A stretch of 64,000 bases of DNA. It comes from a virus. Each line of letters opens with the position of its first letter. Position 1 is the stretch's first letter. The position numbers were made by a program, and so were the translations under genes. Positions 57,758 to 64,000 of the stretch are shown one piece after another. A model generated the notes under the pieces. The model saw nothing but the letters and a program-made list of their open reading frames with translations. It had not been told where the DNA came from and did no database searches. The DNA lies in the IMG/VR virus record IMGVR_UViG_3300023049_000574, positions 62,001 through 126,000 of that record, one strand, 5' to 3'.

Positions 57758-60292
57758 ATGAGCCGTATCAAAACACTTAGGAAATTTAAAAATTATGAAA
57801 GTCAGATAAAAACTATTGATGCCGAATTAGAAGGTAAGGATGGTTATATCAAACGAATGCTTATTAAAAGAAAAGAAGGTATTAGGGATAATATTGAACA
57901 AGATATCGTAAGATTATTACATAGTGTTTTAGATGATAATGGAATAGAAATAGGATCAGATGATACACCTGTTATCCAATTATTGAAAGATAAGAATATT
58001 GAAACTAATTTAACAGAAATTGTTAATATTCCAATAAGACACGGGAATGAAGAAACTAACATTAATGAAATATATCTTTATCGGGGTGATTGTCTTATTA
58101 TGTTCGAAGGTGAAAAATATAGGGAATTAACACATAATATAAAATTAGAAAAGATTTTAGCTATTTATAAAGCTATGATAAGTCTAATTAATAGACCTCT
58201 TTTGAAATCATTAAATGAAGATACTACTAGTGATTATAAAAAGATTTTAACAGAACTTGAACGTGCTGATAAAAATCTTAATGACTTTCGTGAAAAACTA
58301 ATTGATAGTGTAGAGAAAGTAGTAATGGGTATTATTAAAAAATATGAATTACCACTATATGCTGATGTAGCTAAGGAATTAAAAGGGAGGGGAATTGATT
58401 TAAAAATTTATATAGACGGAGAAAACGTAGATATATCATATGATATAGATGATGATTCCTTTTATATATTCGATCAAAGAGGAGCATACCATAGTTTTTT
58501 AAGTACTATGCACATAGAACATTTAATTCAATTATATGATCAACTATTAGCATCACTTAATAAAAATGCTTTCAAGAAACTAAATGAAGGTTTAAAAGAA
58601 GACTATTTAGAATCAGAAAGGGACATAAATGTTTACAGAGCAAATTACACTAGATTACAAAAAGAACTTTCAAAAAAGTATTATGATCTAATGAATATGA
58701 TTGTGAAACAATATGATATTGATCTACAACCCGAAGCACCGATATCATTTTCTATAATAGATAAAGTAATTGAGAAAGATGAGGATAATGGTTTAATCGA
58801 ATTGAAAAACAAGGAGTTAACAGCCATAGGTGATAATCACCATAAATTCATATTAACAGATTTGAGATATTGTCCTTACGAAGAAAAATTTCAAGTAAGT
58901 AAATTATACGGAGATACACATATGGTTACATATCCTTCTAGTATGCAATTTGATCAACTATATCCTATATATGAATCTATTATTAAAGCTTTAAATAAAA
59001 AACCATTAGAGAAATTAAACGAAAGTAATATCAAGGAATTAGAAGAAATGTATTTGAAGAATTTACATAAAGGTGAAGGAGATCATTATGAAATACAGAA
59101 GGAAGTACAAGATTCATTAGAAAAATTATTGGATATGATCATCGATAAATATGATTTAGATCTATCAGACCAAAAAGGACTCTTAGATGAATTAGAGAAA
59201 AAGGATAAAGATAATACTCTTTTAGATTTAAGAGGAAGGTTTTTTAATATGTTCGAAACAGAACACACTTTTTATTTCGTTGATATCCTTAAAACAGAAA
59301 CAGGAGGTTATTATATTAATATAAGAAACGAAGAAGATGGTGCGATAAAAAGAACTAAAGTTAGTTTCACAGGCTTCCATTTCTTATACCCGATATATAC
59401 CGCCCTCATAAGTACTATTAATAAAGAGGCATTTAGATCGATGAACGAAAGAGTGCTTTCTAGAGAAAGTTTCCTTATTAGAGAATCTTTTATACAAGAA
59501 GTAGAAGAATATCAAAATAAAGTAAAGGAGATAGAAGGGAAGATCAGTGATATGAAAAGAAAGAAGGAAGAACTTGATGAAAAATACAAAGGTTCTAAAG
59601 ATAAGATAGAGGGTCATATTGTGGATATATGTGAATACATTAAAAAAGAGTTAATTGAATTTAATCAAGACTTACATATTTATTTAGAAGATGATCAAGG
59701 AAAAATGGGAGATATTATGGCAGCTTTAGGTATATCAAGTGGTGCTTATATGTTTGTAGATCACGGAGATGTGATGTTCGATATAGAAGGTGATGATACG
59801 TATGATATAACAGAGTATAATGTTGACAAACTTTTCGAAGTCTTAAAAATACTTATATCAATACCTAAAGTGAGTGCTTATTATAACAAAGATATGTTTA
59901 AGAAACTTAATGAGTTATATGATAATGATGTAGCTGACACAAAAAGTGAGTATTTAATTAAAGCTAATAAGTTACTTAATGGAGTAATTACTTCATATAA
60001 TTTAATAGAAGAAGGCGAAGATAATGTATCACTAAAAGAAAAATTACAAGAAAAGGGAATTGATATTAATCTCTCTGATATCTATTTATACGATCAAGCT
60101 AGAGTCCAAGACATTATTGCTAAAAAAGCACCATCGGGTTATTCCTTTTTATTGAAATGTATTGAGTCTAAAACAGGTGATGTATTTGAAATTGAATTAG
60201 GACAAGTAGTTAGACGAAAAACTATGGTTAGAATATTTAATACTTTATCAAAGGCTATTAATGCTTTTTTCTTGAAGCAATTAAATGCCTAA
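57758..60292 (+). CDS. KKLNE-repeat protein, six units
   Basis: An 844-residue protein of six divergent tandem units with boundaries at about 154 (LKSLNED), 277 (FKKLNEG), 422 (LEKLNES), 564 (FRSMNER), 719 (FKKLNEL) and the end (LKQLNA). Each unit has a coiled-coil start, a K-Y-x-L-x-L segment, a beta/loop part and a closing helix such as LIQLYDQLLASLNKNAF. It could be a structural filament or scaffold-like internal protein, or a polyprotein cut at the boundaries. It overlaps the convergent gene by 12 bp. Confidence 0.7.
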   Translation: MSRIKTLRKFKNYESQIKTIDAELEGKDGYIKRMLIKRKEGIRDNIEQDIVRLLHSVLDDNGIEIGSDDTPVIQLLKDKNIETNLTEIVNIPIRHGNEETNINEIYLYRGDCLIMFEGEKYRELTHNIKLEKILAIYKAMISLINRPLLKSLNEDTTSDYKKILTELERADKNLNDFREKLIDSVEKVVMGIIKKYELPLYADVAKELKGRGIDLKIYIDGENVDISYDIDDDSFYIFDQRGAYHSFLSTMHIEHLIQLYDQLLASLNKNAFKKLNEGLKEDYLESERDINVYRANYTRLQKELSKKYYDLMNMIVKQYDIDLQPEAPISFSIIDKVIEKDEDNGLIELKNKELTAIGDNHHKFILTDLRYCPYEEKFQVSKLYGDTHMVTYPSSMQFDQLYPIYESIIKALNKKPLEKLNESNIKELEEMYLKNLHKGEGDHYEIQKEVQDSLEKLLDMIIDKYDLDLSDQKGLLDELEKKDKDNTLLDLRGRFFNMFETEHTFYFVDILKTETGGYYINIRNEEDGAIKRTKVSFTGFHFLYPIYTALISTINKEAFRSMNERVLSRESFLIRESFIQEVEEYQNKVKEIEGKISDMKRKKEELDEKYKGSKDKIEGHIVDICEYIKKELIEFNQDLHIYLEDDQGKMGDIMAALGISSGAYMFVDHGDVMFDIEGDDTYDITEYNVDKLFEVLKILISIPKVSAYYNKDMFKKLNELYDNDVADTKSEYLIKANKLLNGVITSYNLIEEGEDNVSLKEKLQEKGIDINLSDIYLYDQARVQDIIAKKAPSGYSFLLKCIESKTGDVFEIELGQVVRRKTMVRIFNTLSKAINAFFLKQLNA

Positions 60293-60814
60293 TTTCTTTC
60301 TTATTATTTCTTCTGCTTTTTCGTTATGTTCGATAGCTTCTTCTTCAGTCATATTAACAAATTCGACTTTTTTGACAGCACCCACTGTTCCAAAATCATC
60401 ATTTTTACCTACTCTAGCAACTCGATAACCAATTATATTTGGTACATAATTACCACCATCGTCACGACCCCAATGTTTTTGTACACTAACTATCTCGAAG
60501 ATATAATGTTTCTTAGCTAACCCACCTTTTTCTGTTAAGTTTTTAAACTTTATATACCTTCCAATGTCCTTTTTTAATTCGTGATCTTTAACAGTAAGAC
60601 CTACTACATCAGTTATTTCTTTAGCGGTTTGGTGTTTATTATCATGTTTTTCGGCTTCTTCTTCCTTATCGAAATCAGGGTTATCATAATTATCTAATAG
60701 TTCTCTTTCGTGGTTTGATAATGAATCTAAGCCCGTATCTGAGATTTTATCTAATATTGCGTTTAGTTCTGTTTGTGATAAATTAGCTTGTTCAAATGTC
60801 TTAACGTATTTCAT
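60281..60814 (-). CDS. Tagged protein with DUF6576-like motif
   Basis: A 177-residue protein joining both motifs: MKYVKTFEQANL (tag) then LNAILDKISDTGLDSLSNHE (DUF6576-like). The rest is a charged linker and a beta-rich domain (HYIFEIVSVQKHWGRDDGG). Unknown function; the only clear protein here with both elements. Confidence 0.6.
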   Translation of the reverse strand: MKYVKTFEQANLSQTELNAILDKISDTGLDSLSNHERELLDNYDNPDFDKEEEAEKHDNKHQTAKEITDVVGLTVKDHELKKDIGRYIKFKNLTEKGGLAKKHYIFEIVSVQKHWGRDDGGNYVPNIIGYRVARVGKNDDFGTVGAVKKVEFVNMTEEEAIEHNEKAEEIIRKKLGI

Positions 60815-60828
60815 TTTATTATATTTTT

Positions 60829-61290
60829 TTAAAAAGTGAATTGGTCTAAACCACCACCTTTCTTAACTATATTATTTACTGTTTTAGTAGAGGCTATTAT
60901 CTTTTCTAGATCAGTTATATCAACATCATTGTTCACTGTCAGTAAACCAAAAGGTTTTAATCCGTAACTTGGATTCACGACTTCTTGGATATTAAAAGTA
61001 TACCCAAGTCTATTTTTATTAAAGATATAAACGATCTTTTCTAATAAGTTCATATCAATCTTCATTTCACTTTCAGGATAAAATATTCTAATAGTTTTAC
61101 CTTCTTTAATTTCTTTTCCCTTTTCGTCAGTGCCAATGATTTTAACTTCTATCCTATATTTTTTATCTTCTTTACTAATGACTTCTAAATATCCTTCATT
61201 ATCGTTATCAGATATAAAGTTATAGTCCTTTAAGTATATTCTACCTAATTGGATTTTCTCAAATATTTTATAGCTAAGTAAATGCTTCAT
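60829..61290 (-). CDS. Hypothetical protein with tag-like N-terminus
   Basis: A 153-residue protein; MKHLLSYKIFEKIQLG is a longer-spaced tag variant. The body is beta-rich (GYLEVISKEDKKYRIEVKII) and ends ASTKTVNNIVKKGGGLDQF. An ATAATATATA box ends 4 nt before the ATG. Confidence 0.55.
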   Translation of the reverse strand: MKHLLSYKIFEKIQLGRIYLKDYNFISDNDNEGYLEVISKEDKKYRIEVKIIGTDEKGKEIKEGKTIRIFYPESEMKIDMNLLEKIVYIFNKNRLGYTFNIQEVVNPSYGLKPFGLLTVNNDVDITDLEKIIASTKTVNNIVKKGGGLDQFTF

Positions 61291-61294
61291 AACG

Positions 61295-61304
61295 TATATA
61301 TTAT
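61295..61304 (-). promoter_or_regulatory. ATAATATATA box, minus strand
   Basis: It ends 4 nt (CGTT) before the ATG at 61290. Confidence 0.5.
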
Positions 61305-61429
61305 TTATTTAGATTTAGTATTAAGTCAGTAGTAAGTAATTTACTATATTCGGCTATTTCTTCATCTGTTAGCTTATCCCTTACTCTTTTATCACGTAAT
61401 AAATTCTTCTTGTTTACTATTATTCTCAT
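61301..61429 (-). CDS. Small ORF (42 aa) overlapping the ankyrin gene end
   Basis: MRIIVNKKNLLRDKRVRDKL, then TDEEIAEYSKLLTTD, 42 residues, basic-acidic helical. It starts inside the 3' end of the ankyrin gene (38-bp overlap, other frame) and fills the otherwise empty gap to 61301. A typical overlapped small phage gene, though chance is possible. Confidence 0.4.
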   Translation of the reverse strand: MRIIVNKKNLLRDKRVRDKLTDEEIAEYSKLLTTDLILNLNK

Positions 61430-62171
61430 TCATTTTCTTAATCATATCCTTAACAAGTGGTCTACCTTTAGCAAACTTTTTAACTTCCTCTTTAGATAAA
61501 CTAGTATATACTCTTGGATCATTAAGTAATAGATATACTACATCATCATGACCACCCCTTGCTGCGCTTCTAATAGCTCGGTTATACCTATCACTCGGAT
61601 CAACTCTTTTGTCTTGAAGTAATAATTTAACTATATCTAAATAACCATTTTCTGCTGCATCTAGTATAGTAATATTATTATTAGCACTCGGATCAACTCT
61701 TTTATCTTGAAGTAATAACTTAACAGTACTTAAACTTCTATTTTCTGCTGCTAACCTTAATGCATTATTATTATCAGCACTCGGATCAACTCTTACGTCT
61801 TCTAATAAGATTTGAAGTGCGTCTGTATATCCTCTTGCCGCAAACCACATTATAAGAGAATTATTATTATCACTTGGATCAACTCTATGGTCTTTTACTA
61901 AGGTTTTGAATATATCGTTATGATAATTAATAGCCGCATATTTTATTGCCCTTTTATTATCAGCATTAGGATCAACTCTTTCGTCTTTAAGTAATTCTTT
62001 AACTATATCATAGTGTCCTAATTGTGATGTTATTTTTAGAGCAACGTTCCCACTCTTACTAGGATCAACTTCTTTAATTAACTTTTTAACAGTTTTGATA
62101 TCACCTTCGCTACAAGCATCAGTAAATAGAACATCTTTAGAAATAGATTCAAATAATTTAATATACTTCAT
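61392..62171 (-). CDS. Ankyrin-repeat protein with MKYIKLFES tag
   Basis: A 259-residue protein. MKYIKLFESISKD is the tag. About seven ankyrin repeats follow, each ending in (R)VDPSxxN (for example DIVKLLLQDKRVDPSDRYN). Two repeats are nearly identical at DNA level (around 61580 and 61686), so the array expanded recently. It ends MIKKMNENNSKQEEFIT, with a KKMNE like the repeat family. Likely a protein-binding effector; related to the gene at 7569. A TTAATATATA box lies 4 nt upstream. Confidence 0.8.
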   Translation of the reverse strand: MKYIKLFESISKDVLFTDACSEGDIKTVKKLIKEVDPSKSGNVALKITSQLGHYDIVKELLKDERVDPNADNKRAIKYAAINYHNDIFKTLVKDHRVDPSDNNNSLIMWFAARGYTDALQILLEDVRVDPSADNNNALRLAAENRSLSTVKLLLQDKRVDPSANNNITILDAAENGYLDIVKLLLQDKRVDPSDRYNRAIRSAARGGHDDVVYLLLNDPRVYTSLSKEEVKKFAKGRPLVKDMIKKMNENNSKQEEFIT

Positions 62172-62175
62172 TTAT

Positions 62176-62185
62176 TATATATTAA
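62176..62185 (-). promoter_or_regulatory. TTAATATATA box, minus strand
   Basis: It ends 4 nt (ATAA) before the ATG at 62171; the divergent gene uses a TAnnTTTG element 5 bp away. Confidence 0.5.
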
Positions 62186-62189
62186 TTCT

Positions 62190-62197
62190 TATATTTG
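62190..62197 (+). promoter_or_regulatory. TATATTTG promoter element
   Basis: A TAnnTTTG element 5 nt before the ATG at 62203; leaderless geometry. Confidence 0.5.
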
Positions 62198-62202
62198 TAT
62201 TT

Positions 62203-62706
62203 ATGAATTTGATAATGGGTAAAGGCATACTAAAGTTTGATCCACCGAACAAGACGAAAAAACATGACCGTCAAAGTTCTTGGAAAAAGACTGCTATGAT
62301 CCACATCAATGATGATGTATGTGAATATTACAGATGGATAATTTCAAAAAGGTATCCTTATACCCAAGGAGTTAAAGGAGAAAATAATTGGATCAATTTA
62401 CCTTTACGTGGATCTCATGTTACTATTCTTAATGATAGAATAGAGGATATTAATGTTTGGAATAAGATGAAAGAAAAGTATGACAATACTGAAATGTTTT
62501 TTTTTTATAATTGGGATGGGTTAAGAAATAATGGAGAACATATTTATTTCAAAGTAGAATGCCCAATGGGACAAGAAGTAAGGAACTATGGTAATTTAGG
62601 AGATCCTTATTTTCCATACCACATGACAATAGGGCTTGTACCCGAAGAAAGTGTAATTAAAAGTGAACACAATTTAAAGGTTCAGGACTATATGATAAAC
62701 AGATAA
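62203..62706 (+). CDS. 2H phosphoesterase, Acb1 (anti-CBASS)-like
   Basis: A 167-residue protein from the ATG at 62203; the longer frame from 62095 crosses the promoter. GSHVTIL (H72, T74) and PYHMTIGLVP (H140, T142) are the two H-x-T motifs of 2H phosphoesterases. The spacing of 68 residues and the segments CEYYRWIISKRYP and FFYNWDGLRNNGEHIYFKVE recall T4 57B/Acb1, which destroys the cyclic nucleotides of CBASS defence. Probably expressed early from the TATATTTG element. The specific Acb1 relation is inference. Confidence 0.75.
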   Translation: MNLIMGKGILKFDPPNKTKKHDRQSSWKKTAMIHINDDVCEYYRWIISKRYPYTQGVKGENNWINLPLRGSHVTILNDRIEDINVWNKMKEKYDNTEMFFFYNWDGLRNNGEHIYFKVECPMGQEVRNYGNLGDPYFPYHMTIGLVPEESVIKSEHNLKVQDYMINR

Positions 62707-62729
62707 CTAAAATAACTAAAATAAATATT

Positions 62730-62954
62730 ATGAACAATTATGAATTGATGGTCATATTAATGACCCTAGAAGTATTAAACTTATTCGCATCATATGGGAT
62801 GTCATTTTGGTTTGATAATGAAAAATTGTTGATTCCTTTTACTAATATTTGGGTGAGAAATCGATTAGTAAATAAAAGCAGGTTTCATAAAATGATTATA
62901 CCAAACACAGTAATATGGTTAGGTATAATTATAATTATGTTGATATATGTCTGA
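62730..62954 (+). CDS. Small membrane protein, two transmembrane segments
   Basis: A 74-residue protein with helices YELMVILMTLEVLNLFASY and IIPNTVIWLGIIIIMLIYV, joined by a short basic loop. Overlaps the next gene by 8 bp. Function unknown. Confidence 0.55.
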   Translation: MNNYELMVILMTLEVLNLFASYGMSFWFDNEKLLIPFTNIWVRNRLVNKSRFHKMIIPNTVIWLGIIIIMLIYV

Positions 62955-63342
62955 TATTTTAATAGACGATCTTCCCGAAGACATATATGGTGACCATATA
63001 TGTGTGATCATACCTGAGGGATATGAAGATTTTAAATTAGGAAGTTCATATAGACCTAATGGGATGGGTGGTATGTTTAAGAGAAAGGGATCAACTAAGT
63101 GGGAAACTTCTTGGGGAATAGATATACCTGATGCTGAATATGCATATGGCTATAACATGAATGGTCACACTTGGGACGCAGTAACAGGAGCATCAACGGA
63201 AATAAATATTATGATACCATATGAAGTCTTGATCAGACATTTTAAACACGTTAATGCCTTCACTTCTAATGAAGAAGTACAAGCCTTTATTAAAAGGGTT
63301 AATAGAGATATTAAAATCGATGATATTTTAGATGAAAAATAA
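62947..63342 (+). CDS. Hypothetical protein with RDIKIDDIL tail
   Basis: A 131-residue protein, beta-rich (YGDHICVIIPEGYEDFKLG; KWETSWGIDIPDAEYAYG). It ends VNRDIKIDDILDEK, the most complete copy of the C-terminal tail. Overlaps the next gene by 11 bp. Confidence 0.6.
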   Translation: MSDILIDDLPEDIYGDHICVIIPEGYEDFKLGSSYRPNGMGGMFKRKGSTKWETSWGIDIPDAEYAYGYNMNGHTWDAVTGASTEINIMIPYEVLIRHFKHVNAFTSNEEVQAFIKRVNRDIKIDDILDEK

Positions 63343-63586
63343 CTGCTATATAATACCTTTTAGTAGAAGGAATTTAAATTTTGTGACTGATCATTTTTTA
63401 ATAGGAGACATTATCAGTAAAGATGGTGTTTTATTAGTTTCTGAATTCATATTAATAGATTTAAACCTAATGTTATTTAGTTTTCTTAATGAAGAAGAAG
63501 CCGAAGGTCATAAGGAAGTTAGTCGCAATGAGATAATAACATTAGCTAGGGATTATAAAATAAATAACATTTTAGATAATGAGTAA
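63332..63586 (+). CDS. Small paralogue-array protein with RDYKINNIL tail
   Basis: An 84-residue protein; CYIIPFSRRNLNFVTDHF, then ILIDLNLMLFSF, aligns with the next genes; it ends LARDYKINNILDNE. Overlaps both neighbours, so the array is one operon. Confidence 0.6.
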   Translation: MKNNCYIIPFSRRNLNFVTDHFLIGDIISKDGVLLVSEFILIDLNLMLFSFLNEEEAEGHKEVSRNEIITLARDYKINNILDNE

Positions 63587-63839
63587 GTATTATTTAATAG
63601 CAAATAAAAATGAAGTTGATTTTGTGTCTACTTATTTTAAGTTCACTTCTACTGAACATACCCACAAGTCTCTTGTAGGATATACTAATTATTTGTATAT
63701 TAACACAGATACTATGACTTATACATTCGAGGAATTGTTAGGTTTTAATGAAATGGCAGAACATAAATTGATCAACATTAAAGACCTTCGATATATAGCA
63801 AGAGATATTAAGATCGATAAAATATTAGAAGATGTCTAA
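63579..63839 (+). CDS. Small paralogue-array protein with RDIKIDKIL tail
   Basis: An 86-residue protein: MSKYYLIANKNEVDFVSTYF, then YINTDTMTYTFEELL, ending ARDIKIDKILEDV. Same layout as its neighbours. Confidence 0.6.
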   Translation: MSKYYLIANKNEVDFVSTYFKFTSTEHTHKSLVGYTNYLYINTDTMTYTFEELLGFNEMAEHKLINIKDLRYIARDIKIDKILEDV

Positions 63840-64000
63840 GTATTACTTTTTAAATTTATTTGGCTTAAGAAGTGAATTACTTGAACTTGGATTTAAGGAA
63901 GACGATAAGCGTATATTTCCTATGGAAATGAATTACATGGCAGTAGATCTAAATAAAAAAACTTTCTTCGCTGAGGAATACGCAGAAGCGGTAATAAAAA
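63832..64000 (+). CDS. Partial paralogue-array protein, cut by window edge
   Basis: It begins MSKYYFLNLFGLRSELLELG and MAVDLNKKTFFAEEYAEAV, matching the preceding protein's MSKYY and 'D-x-x-x-x-T-F/Y' strand. It overlaps the preceding gene by 8 bp and runs off the right edge, so the array continues. Confidence 0.55.
   Translation, partial: MSKYYFLNLFGLRSELLELGFKEDDKRIFPMEMNYMAVDLNKKTFFAEEYAEAVIK

Noticed and set aside
1-64000. CRISPR array, transposase, integrase or homing endonuclease
   Set aside because: No regular direct-repeat/spacer array and no DDE, tyrosine-recombinase, HNH or GIY-YIG motif was seen in any translated gene.
1-64000. Reassigned stop codons or programmed frameshift
   Set aside because: Long genes end at normal TAA/TGA/TAG positions next to the following start; no suppressor tRNA anticodon was found and no gene needs a frameshift to restore a domain.

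Overview
The window looks like part of a large (probably jumbo, T4-related in style) tailed-phage genome whose host is a Bacteroidota/Flavobacteriia bacterium. The evidence is very AT-rich DNA, genes packed end to end on both strands with ATGA/TAATG overlaps, very long virion-type proteins, two tRNA arrays, almost no Shine-Dalgarno sequences, and many copies of the Bacteroidota promoter element TAnnTTTG. I cannot name the phage. No capsid, terminase, polymerase or prohead-protease gene is visible, so this is a structural/accessory slice rather than the replication core.

Layout. 0-3.2 kb: a possibly truncated protein with an ADP-ribosyltransferase-like C-terminus, a beta-rich protein and a DEDD exonuclease. 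3.2-7.6 kb: a promoter, a 32-codon leader ORF, a nested hairpin and a three-gene nuclease / SF2 helicase / N6-adenine methylase operon in the domain order of Type ISP restriction enzymes. 7.6-16.4 kb: ankyrin-type proteins, a ClpC-like unfoldase without its N-domain, a P-loop kinase, an LpxH-like phosphoesterase plus glycosyltransferase. 16.5-24.5 kb: three large virion-type proteins and a UVR-motif protein. 24.5-35.9 kb: S1-repeat protein, zinc ribbon, rhomboid protease, PAS protein, nucleotidyltransferase, MarC membrane protein, metallophosphoesterase, DNA methylase, HAD phosphatase. 35.9-42.6 kb: more virion-like proteins, a MazG-like enzyme, a secreted protein, a membrane/coiled-coil protein, a three-copy paralogue array and a macro-like protein. 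42.6-43.2 kb and 50.8-51.6 kb: tRNA arrays, each behind a mini-ORF and an attenuator-like terminator. 43.2-50.8 kb: AlkB-like and other putative oxygenases, adenylate kinase, a DUF4406 protein. 52.2-60.3 kb: a GH16-type glycanase and a family of repeat proteins whose units end in KKLNE. 60.3-64 kb: ankyrin protein, an Acb1-like 2H phosphoesterase, and a small paralogue array running off the edge.

Three system-level patterns stand out. (1) Many unrelated proteins begin with the same short sequence, MKYIKxFE or MKxIKxFxES, resembling the capsid-targeting sequence of T4 internal proteins. The carriers include ADP-ribosyltransferase-like, ankyrin and KKLNE-repeat proteins, which suggests cargo packaged in the head and injected. 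(2) About a dozen other proteins end in RDxxI(D/N)xIL, and at least four contain a related DUF6576-like motif DDILDKISxxGxxSL. (3) Start codons on both strands sit exactly 4 nt after a TTAATATATA box, or 4-7 nt after TAnnTTTG, implying leaderless transcripts. In addition, both tRNA arrays seem to be under leader-peptide attenuation and contain three tRNA-like genes without a normal D-arm.

All functional names are from motifs read by eye. No database or folding search was run.
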